The position numbers were made by a program, and so were the translations under genes. From Nonomuraea cypriaca (GTDB lineage Bacteria; Actinomycetota; Actinomycetes; Streptosporangiales; Streptosporangiaceae): a stretch of DNA of 46,471 nucleotides. Positions 33,654-42,587 of this stretch are shown in pieces; position 1 is the stretch's first letter, and every line of letters begins with the position of its first letter. The stretch lies in the NCBI RefSeq assembly GCF_015645445.1, contig NZ_JADOGI010000065.1, forward strand, positions 1-46,471, read 5' to 3'. The notes beneath the pieces were generated by a model. It was not told where the DNA came from and did no database searches. It worked only from the letters and a program-made list of their open reading frames with translations.

Positions 33654-34994
33654 TCAGGAGCGCGGCTCGGGGATCATCGGCAGGCTGTTCGGGCGGGGCA
33701 CGACGCCGGGCACGGCTGACACCGCGTGCCCGGTCGCGGTCCTGAGCCGCCACCGCGAGCAGACCGTGGCCAGCACGATGACCAGCTCGGCCCAGGCGAA
33801 GGAGTCCCCGATGCACTTGTGCGGGCCCGCGCCGAACGGCAGATACGCCTTCCTGGGCAGCCTGTGCGCGCGTTCGGACGACCAGCGGTCCGGGTCGAAC
33901 CTGCCCGGCTCGGGGAAGAAACGGGGGTCGCGGTGGATCACGTACGGGCAGATGAGCAGGTCGGTGCCTGGCGGCACCTCCACTCCGCCGACCAGCGCCG
34001 GTGACGTGGAGCGCCGCATGATCAGCAGGGCCGAGTAGAGGCGGCTGACCTCGTTCAGCACCTGCGCGGTGAACGGGAGCCTCGGCACGTCGGCCAGCTC
34101 GGCCGGGCGGTCGCCGACGACCTCGTCGAGCTCCTCGTGCAGCCTGCGTTCGGCGGCGGGGTGGCGTTCTAGCTCGTACAGGGCCCAGGACAGCAGCGCG
34201 GCGGGGGTGTCGGTGCCGGCCAGCATGATGGTGATGATCTCGTCGCGGATCTGCCCGTCGTTCAGCCCCTCGCCGCTGTCCGCGTCGCGGCTCGCCATCA
34301 GCGCGGACAGCAGGTTCGCCCCGGCCGGCGCGGCGGCCCGGTGCTGATCGATGGCGGTCTCTATCACCGCGCGGAGGCGGCGTACGGCCAGGTCGTAGCG
34401 GCGGTTCAGGGGTAGCGGCAACGACTCGAACGCCTTCGGCAGGAAGGCCCGCAGCGCCACCCCGTTGGTCACCACGGGAAGGGAACGGTCCACCTCCGCG
34501 ACGACCGGCCCGGCCAGGTCCACGGAGAACAGCGCCTCGGCCGCCGCCGACAGGGTCAGCCGGTAGAAGGAGCGGTCCATGAGCGTGGACCGGCCCTCCC
34601 GCAGCGAGTCGCTCAGGGACTGGGCGCGGCGGACCATGATGCCGCCGTATCCGGGGAGCTCCCGGCTGAGGAACGGCGGCTGCAGCAACCTGCGCCGCTT
34701 GAGGTGCGACTCGCCTTCCAGCGTCGCCAGGCTGTCCCCGATGAGGGAGCTGAGCTGCTTGAACATCCGGCCCACGCCGAACGCGCCGGCCTGTCCTGCC
34801 AGGATGTCGTCGGCGGGCTCGTACGCGGTGACGAGGTACATCGGCGTGGTGCCCAGGTCAAGGCGCACCAGACCGGACCCGTCCGAGCCCACCGACGTCA
34901 GGAAACGGAGCGGGTCCCTCGCCAGACTCAGGAGGTGACCCGCCAGCGGCAGGCGGCCCCGGGCCATCGGAACAGAATTCAAGGATTTTGGCAC
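33654..34994 (-). CDS. Cytochrome P450 (terpenoid-type, CYP170-like)
   Basis: This 446-aa P450 has AGTDTPA in the I-helix, an ExxR motif in NEVSRL, FDPDRW in the meander, and the heme-binding FGAGPHKCIG with Cys394. The N-terminal 'RLPLAGHLLSLARDPLRFLT', 'RRRLLQPPF' and 'LPLPLNRRY' resemble epi-isozizaene-oxidising CYP170A1 and related terpenoid or fatty-acid P450s more than CYP105/107 types (by eye). No ferredoxin, reductase or terpene synthase is nearby. GTG start; the first codons and the 5' region are AT-richer than the surroundings. It follows the O-methyltransferase gene after 198 bases on the same strand. Confidence 0.92.
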   Translation of the reverse strand: MPKSLNSVPMARGRLPLAGHLLSLARDPLRFLTSVGSDGSGLVRLDLGTTPMYLVTAYEPADDILAGQAGAFGVGRMFKQLSSLIGDSLATLEGESHLKRRRLLQPPFLSRELPGYGGIMVRRAQSLSDSLREGRSTLMDRSFYRLTLSAAAEALFSVDLAGPVVAEVDRSLPVVTNGVALRAFLPKAFESLPLPLNRRYDLAVRRLRAVIETAIDQHRAAAPAGANLLSALMASRDADSGEGLNDGQIRDEIITIMLAGTDTPAALLSWALYELERHPAAERRLHEELDEVVGDRPAELADVPRLPFTAQVLNEVSRLYSALLIMRRSTSPALVGGVEVPPGTDLLICPYVIHRDPRFFPEPGRFDPDRWSSERAHRLPRKAYLPFGAGPHKCIGDSFAWAELVIVLATVCSRWRLRTATGHAVSAVPGVVPRPNSLPMIPEPRS

Positions 34995-35157
34995 GATCCG
35001 GCCCCGTTTCGGATAACGCCCGTATCATCGGGCTACTCAGAAACAGATATATCCACCAGAGCAATATTTCGGACTTGCTTGGCGGATAGGTAAGCGTGGC
35101 ATCGGAGCCCGGATCGCAGGTCGAAAGACCTCAGCGGGAGACCGTTCCAGAGAACAC

Positions 35158-35192
35158 CTCCGTGCGAACCGCCCCTCACTCGCACGACGGAG
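35158..35192 (-). terminator. Possible terminator after the O-methyltransferase gene
   Basis: CTCCGTGCGA (35158-35167) pairs with TCGCACGACGGAG (35180-35192), with a three-base bulge, directly after the stop codon. There is no T-run. Confidence 0.4.
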
Positions 35193-35981
35193 TCAGGCGC
35201 CCAGCCGGTAGCGCAGGATGCGGTGGGTGTGTCTGGCGACGGGGAGAGCGAACATCGCCTTCATCTGCATCCGCCGCAACGGGCCGAGCCCGGTCAGTGC
35301 GGTGGGGTCGCCGAACGTCCATTCCTCGGCCAGTTCCAGGCCGGGCGCCCAGCGGGTGATCTCCATGGGATCGTCGACGCCCCAGTGCACCTGGGCGCCG
35401 GTCTTCCGTAACGAGGGATGCCGCGACATGCGCCGGGTGACGAACGTGGTGAAGGCGTCGAAGGCGATCTGGCCGCCGGGGAAGCGGTCGCGCAGGGCGA
35501 GCACCAGCGCCTTCACCTCCGCCACGTGGAGATACATGAGCAGCCCCTCGGCGATGACGAGGGCCGGTCCTTCGCCGTCGACCTGGGCCATCCAGGAGTG
35601 ATCGGTGACCGAGGAGCCGATCATGCGATTATCGGCGGTCTCCCGGTAGAACCGCCGGCGTAACTCGATGACCTGGGGGAAGTCGACGTCGTACCAGCGT
35701 GTCCCCTGCGCGGGGGCGACCCGGTCGACGCGGGCGTCGAGGCCGCAGCCCAGGTGGAGGACCAGCGGCGCCGGGTGGTCGCGTACGCACTGGTCCAGCT
35801 TCCTGGCCCGCATCGCCAGCGTCGCCCTGGTCACCCATGGCTGGCGGAGCGCGGAGAAATCGTAGTCGACCTGCGCCACGATGGACGCGGCCGTCGGGTC
35901 GTCGATGATCTCCTTCATGGTCGCCTTGTCGTACAGCGGGATGAGGAGGGTCTCCTGTTCGGCGGTCAGGCTGATCATCAT
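35193..35981 (-). CDS. SAM-dependent O-methyltransferase (LCMT/TcmP-like)
   Basis: This 262-aa class I methyltransferase is of the leucine-carboxyl-methyltransferase family (PF04072 type). It has LVLHLGCGLDARVDRV as SAM motif I, WYDVDFPQVIELRRRFY as motif II, and EGLLMYL. Related enzymes (TcmP type) methylate carboxyl or hydroxyl groups of polyketides. The start is one of two consecutive ATGs (35981, 35978) with AGAGGAG just upstream; both overlap the stop of a 21-codon ORF, suggesting coupling. It is probably transcribed with the P450 gene as a small tailoring cassette. Confidence 0.88.
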   Translation of the reverse strand: MMISLTAEQETLLIPLYDKATMKEIIDDPTAASIVAQVDYDFSALRQPWVTRATLAMRARKLDQCVRDHPAPLVLHLGCGLDARVDRVAPAQGTRWYDVDFPQVIELRRRFYRETADNRMIGSSVTDHSWMAQVDGEGPALVIAEGLLMYLHVAEVKALVLALRDRFPGGQIAFDAFTTFVTRRMSRHPSLRKTGAQVHWGVDDPMEITRWAPGLELAEEWTFGDPTALTGLGPLRRMQMKAMFALPVARHTHRILRYRLGA

Positions 35982-36043
35982 CGCTCCTCTTCCCGCGGCC
36001 GTGCGCCGCGCCTGATCTCGGCCCACCGGTCCCACATCGGCAT
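35978..36043 (-). CDS. 21-residue small ORF overlapping the O-methyltransferase start
   Basis: The frame begins MPMWDRWAEIRRG at ATG 36043 and ends with REEER. AAGGGAGT lies about six bases upstream of the ATG. The stop TGA (35978-35980) overlaps the methyltransferase ATG pair, the arrangement of a translationally coupled leader. The peptide has two tryptophans and a charged tail. Unrecognised; may be only a coupling leader. Confidence 0.45.
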   Translation of the reverse strand: MPMWDRWAEIRRGARPREEER

Positions 36044-36084
36044 GGTCTGACTCCCTTGGCGCGGTCCTCGTCAGCCGGCAGCCC

Positions 36085-36122
36085 CCTGGGAGGCGCTGTC
36101 CCGAGCGCATAGCGCCCCCAGG
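36085..36122 (-). terminator. Hairpin terminator after the TrkA (ceoC-like) gene
   Basis: CCTGGGAGGCGCT (36085-36097) pairs with AGCGCCCCCAGG (36111-36122) except for one bulged base. The 13-base loop lies between them, and the stem starts six bases after the minus-strand stop at 36128. Confidence 0.55.
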
Positions 36123-36127
36123 AGCTT

Positions 36128-36787
36128 TCAGTGCTGGGAGAGGAGGTGGGCGAGTTCTTGTTCCACTTCCTGGTTGGCCACGAAGAGCAGTTCGTCGCCG
36201 GCCTCCAGGGGGTCGTCCGCCGTGGGGACCAGGACGCGGCCCTCCCGGAGGATGGCCACCAGGGCGGCGTCCACCGGCCACGGCACGGAGCCGGCTCGCT
36301 GGCCCACCACCGGGGCGTCCTCGGCCAGGGTGAGCTCCACCAGGTTGGCCTGGCCCTGACGGAAGGTCATCAGGCGTACGAGGTCGCCCACGCTCACCGC
36401 CTCCTCCACCAGCGCGCTGAGCAGGCGGGGGGTCGAGACGGCCACGTCCACGCCCCACGACTCGTTGAAGAGCCACTCGTTGTTGGGGTGGTTGATGCGG
36501 GCGACCACGCGCGGCACGCCGTACTCCGTCTTGGCCAGAAGCGAGACCACCAGGTTGACCTTGTCGTCGCCCGAGGAGGCGACCACGACGTGGCAGTTGT
36601 TGAGCCCGGCCTCGTCGAGTGAGGCGATCTCGCAGGCGTCGGCCAGCAGCCACTCGGCGCGCGGCACGCTGTCGATCTTGATGGCGTGCGGGTCGTTGTC
36701 GATGAGCAGGACCTCGTGGCCGTTCTCCAGGAGCTCGGCGGCGATGGAGCGGCCGACGGCACCCGCTCCTGCGATGGCGACGCGCAT
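36128..36787 (-). CDS. TrkA-family potassium uptake regulatory subunit (CeoC-like)
   Basis: This 219-aa protein has a TrkA-N (RCK) domain with 'VAIAGAGAVGRSIAAELLE' and Asp in LLIDND for NAD(H) binding, and a TrkA-C domain at about 135-215. It starts at ATG 36787, overlapping the stop of the upstream trkA paralogue (TGATG). The pair corresponds to ceoB/ceoC of mycobacteria and gates a K+ transporter. No trkH-type channel gene is in the window; the divergent APC permease is the only transporter next to it. Confidence 0.92.
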   Translation of the reverse strand: MRVAIAGAGAVGRSIAAELLENGHEVLLIDNDPHAIKIDSVPRAEWLLADACEIASLDEAGLNNCHVVVASSGDDKVNLVVSLLAKTEYGVPRVVARINHPNNEWLFNESWGVDVAVSTPRLLSALVEEAVSVGDLVRLMTFRQGQANLVELTLAEDAPVVGQRAGSVPWPVDAALVAILREGRVLVPTADDPLEAGDELLFVANQEVEQELAHLLSQH

Positions 36788-37452
36788 CACTCGTCCTCTT
36801 CCGGTGCCGCGGCGAGCACCTTGTTGATCCGGTCCATGTCGTTCTCCGCGGCGATGACGTGCAGCACGTCGCCCTCCTGCACCACCGTGTCGTCCGCGAT
36901 GGTGAGGGCCTCTCCCATGCGGTTGATGAAGGCGGTGCGGGTCCTGGCGCGTCGTTCGAGGTCGACGACGCGGATGCCGATCCAGGCGGGATTGGCGGGG
37001 ACCTCGGCCAGGATGACGGTGCCGGTGGGGTCGCGCCAGAGCGGCTCGGCGCCCTCGGGGAGGATGCGGCGCATGATCTGGTCGGCGGTCCAGCGCACGG
37101 TAGCCACCGTCGGGATGCCCAGCCGCTGGTAGACCTCGGCCCTGCGGGGGTCGTAGATGCGGGCCACCACGTTGTCGACGCCGAACGTCTCGCGGGCCAC
37201 GCGGGCGGAGATGATGTTGGAGTTGTCGCCGCTGGAGACGGCCACGAACGCGGCGGCGGACTCGACGCCGGCCTCGATGAGCACGTCGCGATCGAAGCCC
37301 ACGCCCGTCACCCGCCGTCCCCGGAACCCGGAACGCAGCCGGCGGAACGCCTGGGGGTCACGGTCGATGATGGCGACGGAATGGCCGCTGTCCTCGAGGA
37401 TGTGCGCGAGGGTGGATCCCACCCGGCCACATCCCATGATCACAATATGCAT
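36787..37452 (-). CDS. TrkA-family potassium uptake regulatory subunit (CeoB-like)
   Basis: This 221-aa protein has TrkA-N at 1-125 with HIVIMGCGRVGSTLAHILE and Asp in AIIDRD, and TrkA-C at about 140-215. I chose the ATG at 37452, which places the nucleotide motif at the very N-terminus; GGGGAGA lies only two bases before it, an unusually short spacing. It is first in the two-gene trkA operon and divergent from the APC permease gene. Confidence 0.92.
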   Translation of the reverse strand: MHIVIMGCGRVGSTLAHILEDSGHSVAIIDRDPQAFRRLRSGFRGRRVTGVGFDRDVLIEAGVESAAAFVAVSSGDNSNIISARVARETFGVDNVVARIYDPRRAEVYQRLGIPTVATVRWTADQIMRRILPEGAEPLWRDPTGTVILAEVPANPAWIGIRVVDLERRARTRTAFINRMGEALTIADDTVVQEGDVLHVIAAENDMDRINKVLAAAPEEDE

Positions 37453-37541
37453 TTCTCCCCGCACCCTCGCGGTCGGCCGGTTGCTGCACACCAGTATGAC
37501 CCCGATGGGGGAGCGGCTCGTTTATCGCCTTGGCATGGGGC

Positions 37542-37547
37542 TAGCAT
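37542..37547 (+). promoter_or_regulatory. Candidate -10 box for a leaderless APC permease mRNA
   Basis: TAGCAT ends eight bases before the GTG start at 37556, with CGTTTA 17 bases upstream. No ribosome site precedes the GTG. This spacing would put the transcript start at the initiation codon. Confidence 0.35.
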
Positions 37548-37555
37548 CTCGTTAC

Positions 37556-39604
37556 GTGGCGAAGGTGACGGATCTTGTCAAACGCGTGCTCGTGGGGCGC
37601 GCCCTGCGAAGCGGGCAGCTCCACGAGCAGCTGCTGCCCAAACGCATAGCCCTGCCTGTCTTCGCCAGCGACGCGCTCTCCTCCGTGGCGTACGCCCCCC
37701 AGGAGATCCTGGTCATCCTGTCGCTCGCCGGAGTCTCCTTCTACGCCTACAGTCCATGGGTCGCCATCGCCGTCATCGTCGTGATGCTCACGGTGGTGGC
37801 GTCGTACCGGCAGAACGTGCACGCCTACCCCAGCGGCGGCGGCGACTACGAGGTCGCGACCACCAACCTCGGCGGGAACGCCGGGCTCACCGTGGCCAGC
37901 GCGCTCATGGTCGACTACGTGCTGACCGTCGCGGTCTCCGTGGCCAACGGCGTCGACTACGTCGGCGCCACGATCCCGTTCGTGGCGCAGCACCGGCCTG
38001 CCGTCGCCATCGCCATCGTCATCCTGCTCACCGTGGTCAACCTGCGCGGCATCCGGGAGTCCGGCGCAGCCTTCGCCGTGCCGACGTACGCCTTCATGAT
38101 CGCCGTGCTGGGGCTGATCGTCTGGGGCGCGTTCCGGCTGCTGGTGCTGGGAGAGCAGATCGAGGCGCCGAGCGCGCACTTCACCATCCAGCCCGAGCAG
38201 GCCAACCTCACCGCCTTCGCCGCGGCGTTCCTGGTCCTGCGCGCGTTCTCCAGCGGCTGCGCGGCCCTGACCGGGGTCGAGGCCATCAGCAACGGCGTGC
38301 CCGCCTTCAGGAAGCCCAAGAGCAAGAACGCCGCCACGACGCTGCTCATGATGGGCCTGGTCGCGATCACCATGTTCGGCGGCATCATCGCGCTCGGGCT
38401 GGCCTCCGGGGTGAAGGTGGCCGAGCCCTCCGTGGTCGCCGAGGACCTGCTCAGGCCCGACGGCACGCCGGTCGGCCAGGACTACTACCAGCAGCCGATC
38501 ATCTCCCAGGTGGCCGACGCGGTGTTCGGCGGCGGGTCGCTGCCGTTCGTGGTGATCTCGGCGGTGACGGCGCTGATCCTGTTCCTCGCGGCCAACACCG
38601 CGTTCAACGGTTTCCCCGTGCTCGGCTCGATCCTGGCCCAGGACCGTTACCTGCCGCGCCAGCTTCACACCAGGGGCGACCGGCTGGCCTTCTCCAACGG
38701 CATCGTCATCCTGGCGCTCGGCGCGTGCCTGCTGCTGTGGGGGTTCAACGCCGACGTCAGCCGCCTGCTGAACCTCTACATCGTCGGCGTCTTCGTCTCC
38801 TTCACCCTCAGCCAGACCGGCATGGTCATCCACTGGACTCGCCACCTGAAGACCGAGACCGATCCCAAGACGCGCCTCCAGATGCACCGCTCCCGAGTGA
38901 TCAACTTCTTCGGCGGCGTCATGACGGGGCTCGTGCTGATCGTGGTGCTGCTGACGAAGTTCCTGGTCGGGGCGTGGATCGTGGTGATCGCGATGCCGGT
39001 CCTGTTCCTCATGATGAAGGCGATCAGGCGCCACTACGACAACGTGGCGGCCGAGCTGGAGATCACCGAGGACTACGAGCCGTCCATGTTGCCCGCGCGC
39101 AACCACACGATCGTGCTCGTCTCCAAGATCCACAAGCCGACCCTGCGGGCGCTCGCGTACGCCCGCGCCAGCAGGCCGTCCACGCTGGAGGCCGTGACCG
39201 TGGGCGTCGAGGGCGAGGAGGCGCGCAAGCTCCAGGAGGAGTGGGAGCGGCGGGGCATCCCGGTGCCGCTCAAGATGCTCGACTCGCCGTACCGCGAGAT
39301 CACGCAGCCGGTGCTCGACTACGTCAAGACGCTGCGCAGGCGCTCGCCGCGCGACGTGGTGACCGTCTTCATCCCCGAGTACGTCGTCGGCCACTGGTGG
39401 GAGCACCTCCTGCACAACCAGAGCGCCCTCAGGCTGAAGGCCCGGCTGCTGTTCAAGCCGGGAGTGATGGTGACCAGCGTGCCGTGGCAGCTCCACTCGT
39501 CCGACCGGCTCAAGGGCAGGCCGGAGCCGTTCGCGCCCGGCTCGGTGCGCCGCCCGTGGCACCAGACGGTCAAGGAGGAAGAGGACCAGGTCAGGTCGAG
39601 CTGA
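37556..39604 (+). CDS. APC superfamily permease
   Basis: This 682-aa membrane protein has 12 helices in the first 480 residues, with 'VFASDALSSVAYAPQEILV' in helix 1 and 'AYPSGGGDYEVATTNLGGNA' following, both conserved in the actinobacterial APC/KUP-like family next to trkA. A cytoplasmic C-terminal domain (about 500-682) follows. It imports amino acids or possibly K+; location beside the two TrkA genes makes the latter worth considering. GTG 37556 matches the start of homologues ('AKVTDLVKRVLVGRALRS'); ATG 37535 is an alternative. The stop lies five bases before the convergent hydrolase stop. Confidence 0.9.
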   Translation: MAKVTDLVKRVLVGRALRSGQLHEQLLPKRIALPVFASDALSSVAYAPQEILVILSLAGVSFYAYSPWVAIAVIVVMLTVVASYRQNVHAYPSGGGDYEVATTNLGGNAGLTVASALMVDYVLTVAVSVANGVDYVGATIPFVAQHRPAVAIAIVILLTVVNLRGIRESGAAFAVPTYAFMIAVLGLIVWGAFRLLVLGEQIEAPSAHFTIQPEQANLTAFAAAFLVLRAFSSGCAALTGVEAISNGVPAFRKPKSKNAATTLLMMGLVAITMFGGIIALGLASGVKVAEPSVVAEDLLRPDGTPVGQDYYQQPIISQVADAVFGGGSLPFVVISAVTALILFLAANTAFNGFPVLGSILAQDRYLPRQLHTRGDRLAFSNGIVILALGACLLLWGFNADVSRLLNLYIVGVFVSFTLSQTGMVIHWTRHLKTETDPKTRLQMHRSRVINFFGGVMTGLVLIVVLLTKFLVGAWIVVIAMPVLFLMMKAIRRHYDNVAAELEITEDYEPSMLPARNHTIVLVSKIHKPTLRALAYARASRPSTLEAVTVGVEGEEARKLQEEWERRGIPVPLKMLDSPYREITQPVLDYVKTLRRRSPRDVVTVFIPEYVVGHWWEHLLHNQSALRLKARLLFKPGVMVTSVPWQLHSSDRLKGRPEPFAPGSVRRPWHQTVKEEEDQVRSS

Positions 39605-39609
39605 CCAGG

Positions 39610-41244
39610 TCAGGACGAGCCGATCAGGGTGCGCAGCCTGGCGGTGTCGTCCGCGCTCCAGCCCGGAGGCGGGGCGACGGCGGCCCAGCCGTCCACGACG
39701 TTGGCGCCGTAGCGGTGCCCCTGCCCTGGCGGCACGGACAGCGCCGCCGTCAGGTCCACCAGCACCTGCCAGAACGTCACCACCGGGTACCAGTCCATGT
39801 CCGGGTTCACGCCGGGGGCTCGCGTGCCCTCCAGCCAGGCCGGCCTGCTGTAGAGCAACTCGGGCGACCACCACACGACGGGGTCGGTGGCGTTCTGCAG
39901 ATAGACGACGCGCGGGTGCGGCCACGGGCGGCCGGCGGGGCGCGCCAGGTCGGCGGGACGCAGCGCGAACCTGGCCGTCCTCCCGTCCTGGTAGACGGGC
40001 CGCCACACCGGGCTGCCGGGATCGCGGCCGTACGTGAGCTCGTCCCAGATGGGGCTGGCGTTCGGCGGGCCGATGAACAACGCCCCGTCCGCCCTGGCCG
40101 CCAGGTCGCTCAGGTCGTGGAAGGCCCCCTCCATCTCGTACGACCCCAGGCTCTCGCCCGCCAGCAGCAACCGGGGCCGGTCCCCCGCCGGCAGGACGGC
40201 CCACCTGGCGCGTACGGCCTCGAACAGCGCCCGCCCCGCGGCCGCCGCCTTGTCCCTGTCGACCAGGAACGACACCCAGCTCGGCAGGTACGAGTACTGC
40301 AGCGCGACCATGGCGGAATCGCCGTTGTACATGAACTCCAGCGAGTCCGTCACATGCGGGTCGACCCAGCCCGTGCCGGTGGTGCCGAGTACGGCCAGCA
40401 CCGGCCGGTCGAACGCACCGGTGCGCTCCAGTTCGCGCACCGCCAGGGCGGCCTGCGCCTCCGGCGAGGAGGCGGCGTCGAGCCCGACGTAGACCCTGAT
40501 GGGCGTGGCGGCCGGACGGCCGGAGAACGCGGCGATCCTGGTGGGCGTGGGGGCGGTGCCGGTGAAGCGGCGGCCCTCCCGCCCCAGCGAATCCCAGCTC
40601 ACCAGGGAGCCGGGGCCGCCTGACAGGTCGGTGGAGACGGGCCTGCGCACGCCAGGGTCGGTGCCCTTGTTGGTGACCGAGGACCAGTCGTTCGTCCTGG
40701 CCATGAATCCGGAGAACAGCACGTCGTTGGCGAAGACCGCGACCAGCAGGGCGATGACGAGCACGCCGATGGTCTGGCCCACGTAGGAGGGGACGAAGCG
40801 GCCGAGCCAGGAGTTGAGCCTGCGGCCGCCCAGGCGTACGAGTCTGGAAACCAGGAGAATCAGCGTGAACAGGGTGATGGTCACCGCGAGGATCGTCGGC
40901 GGGAACCACGTGTCGCGGGTTTCGATGCCCATGAGGGTGCGCAGGTCACGCTGCCAGTAGAAGCTGTACCAGAGCGTCGCCGCGGTAAGCGCCAGGCAGC
41001 CGCCGGCCAGCATCCGCCAGGCGATCCGCCTGCCCCGCTCCGGCAGCCGGTACGAGATCACCGCCCGGCCCAGCGCACCCAGCGTGGCGCCGACGGCATA
41101 TCCGAGTATGCCGGTGACGGCGCACATCAGCCCCTGGTACACCCACGCGCGGGGCAGCAGCGACGGCGTCAGCGAGGCGCAGGCGAACAACGTGGCCAGC
41201 AGCGTCCCGCCGAAGCCGAGCCGCCGCCGTACCACCCTCTCCAT
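39610..41244 (-). CDS. Membrane alpha/beta-hydrolase (Abhydrolase_9 type)
   Basis: This 544-aa protein's N-terminal part (1-190) has about four to five helices (Abhydrolase_9_N-like; 'LTPSLLPRAWVYQGLMCAVT'). The C-terminal hydrolase (about 235-540) has the nucleophile elbow GESLGS and downstream 'VYLQNATDPVVWWSPELL', which carries the likely acid, and 'PGQGHRYG', the likely catalytic His. Typical of actinobacterial envelope proteins with unknown lipid or ester substrate. It is divergent from the RNA methyltransferase gene. Confidence 0.88.
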   Translation of the reverse strand: MERVVRRRLGFGGTLLATLFACASLTPSLLPRAWVYQGLMCAVTGILGYAVGATLGALGRAVISYRLPERGRRIAWRMLAGGCLALTAATLWYSFYWQRDLRTLMGIETRDTWFPPTILAVTITLFTLILLVSRLVRLGGRRLNSWLGRFVPSYVGQTIGVLVIALLVAVFANDVLFSGFMARTNDWSSVTNKGTDPGVRRPVSTDLSGGPGSLVSWDSLGREGRRFTGTAPTPTRIAAFSGRPAATPIRVYVGLDAASSPEAQAALAVRELERTGAFDRPVLAVLGTTGTGWVDPHVTDSLEFMYNGDSAMVALQYSYLPSWVSFLVDRDKAAAAGRALFEAVRARWAVLPAGDRPRLLLAGESLGSYEMEGAFHDLSDLAARADGALFIGPPNASPIWDELTYGRDPGSPVWRPVYQDGRTARFALRPADLARPAGRPWPHPRVVYLQNATDPVVWWSPELLYSRPAWLEGTRAPGVNPDMDWYPVVTFWQVLVDLTAALSVPPGQGHRYGANVVDGWAAVAPPPGWSADDTARLRTLIGSS

Positions 41245-41309
41245 GCCGATCTACAGTACTGGTTCGAGCCGGAGGGGAGCGGTCCAGGTCTGGGCATAGG
41301 GTTATCGGT

Positions 41310-42587
41310 GTGAAACAGGCATCTCTCGAGCTGACGGTCGGTCCGGTCGCGCACGGCGGCTGGTGTGTGGCACGCCACGAAGGGCGCGTGGTCTTCGTGC
41401 GGCACGCACTGCCCGGCGAGCGGGTGATCGCCGCCGTCACCGAGGAAACGACCCGGTTCCTGCGGGCCGACGCCGTGGAGATCCTCGAGGCGTCGCCGGA
41501 CCGCGTCGTGCCGCCCTGCCCGTACGCCGGGCCGGGCCGCTGCGGCGGCTGCGACTGGCAGCACGCCACCCCCCAGGCCCAGCGGGAGCTCAAGTCGCAG
41601 GTCGTGGCCGAGCAGCTGCAGCGGCTCGCGGGCCTCGACCGGAAGGTCGTGGTCGAGGAGGTGCCCGGGGCCCCGGACGGGCTCGGCTGGCGCACCCGCG
41701 TGCAGTTCGCCGCACTGCCCGGCGGCGAGCTGGGCTTTCGCAAGCATCGCTCCCACGACGTCCAGGTGGTGGACGCCTGCCTGATCGCCCATCCGGAGGT
41801 GGAGGCGGTCGGGGCGGAGGTCCACGCCTGGCCTGGGGCGGCCGGCATCGAGGTCATCGCCTCCTCCTCTGGCGACCGGGCCGTGGTGGTCACGCCCAGG
41901 CCCCGGCGCAGCGTCACCGTCCCCGACCTCGACGCGCCCGCCTCGGTCCTGCTCGACCAGGGCAAGGGCCGCACGGTGCCGCGCCGCGGCTCGGGGGTGC
42001 TGCACGAGCAGGCGGGCGACCGCGAGTTCCGGGTCGCGGGCAGCGGGTTCTGGCAGGTGCACCCGGGTGCCGCCGAGACGCTGCTCGACGCGGTCCTCGC
42101 GTACGCGGCCCCTGAGCCTGGGGAGTGGGCGCTCGACCTCTACTGCGGGGTGGGCCTGTTCGCCGCCGGCCTCGCCGAGGCCGTGGGGCCGGAGGGTGCG
42201 GTGTTCGGGCTGGAGTCCGAGGCGTCCGCCGTCCGCGACGCCCGCGCCAACCTCCGCGACCTGCCCCAGGCCCGGGTGGAGCGCGGACGGGTGGAGGAGG
42301 CGCTCGACCGCTTCCAGATCGAACGCGCCGACCTCGTCGTGGTCGACCCGCCGCGCGCCGGGCTCGGGCGCGACGTGGTGGACCGCATCGCCGGGCTGGA
42401 GGCACTCCGGATCGTGTACGTGTCGTGCGACCCGGCCACGTTCGCACGGGATGTGAAGTGGCTCGGGGAGCGCGGATACGCCCTGACGGACCTGCGCGCC
42501 TTCGACGCCTTCCCGATGACCCACCATGTCGAGGTCGTTGCACTCCTCTCCCCCGCGGGGGGCACGCCCCCCGCGACCTCCCCATAA
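41310..42587 (+). CDS. TrmA/RlmC-D-type RNA 5-methyluridine methyltransferase
   Basis: This 425-aa class I SAM enzyme has an N-terminal TRAM domain (1-60), an iron-sulfur-type cysteine group in CPYAGPGRCGGCDWQH, SAM motif I 'ALDLYCGVGLFAAGLAE', VVVDPPRAGL, and the catalytic cysteine in VYVSCDPATFARD. It should make m5U in 23S rRNA or tRNA; which site cannot be told. GTG start. The final residues 'SPAGGTPPATSP' are encoded by the first of two identical palindromic repeats. It lies at the place of SCO5901 in Streptomyces order. Confidence 0.92.
   Translation: MKQASLELTVGPVAHGGWCVARHEGRVVFVRHALPGERVIAAVTEETTRFLRADAVEILEASPDRVVPPCPYAGPGRCGGCDWQHATPQAQRELKSQVVAEQLQRLAGLDRKVVVEEVPGAPDGLGWRTRVQFAALPGGELGFRKHRSHDVQVVDACLIAHPEVEAVGAEVHAWPGAAGIEVIASSSGDRAVVVTPRPRRSVTVPDLDAPASVLLDQGKGRTVPRRGSGVLHEQAGDREFRVAGSGFWQVHPGAAETLLDAVLAYAAPEPGEWALDLYCGVGLFAAGLAEAVGPEGAVFGLESEASAVRDARANLRDLPQARVERGRVEEALDRFQIERADLVVVDPPRAGLGRDVVDRIAGLEALRIVYVSCDPATFARDVKWLGERGYALTDLRAFDAFPMTHHVEVVALLSPAGGTPPATSP

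Noticed and set aside
35096..35359. Plus-strand 87-codon frame with AGGTAAG before its GTG
   Set aside because: Most of it is antisense to the conserved C-terminus of the O-methyltransferase and it resembles no family.
37541..40909. Antisense open frame of more than 1100 codons opposite the APC permease
   Set aside because: High-GC shadow frame of low-complexity composition; the plus-strand permease and minus-strand hydrolase explain the region.
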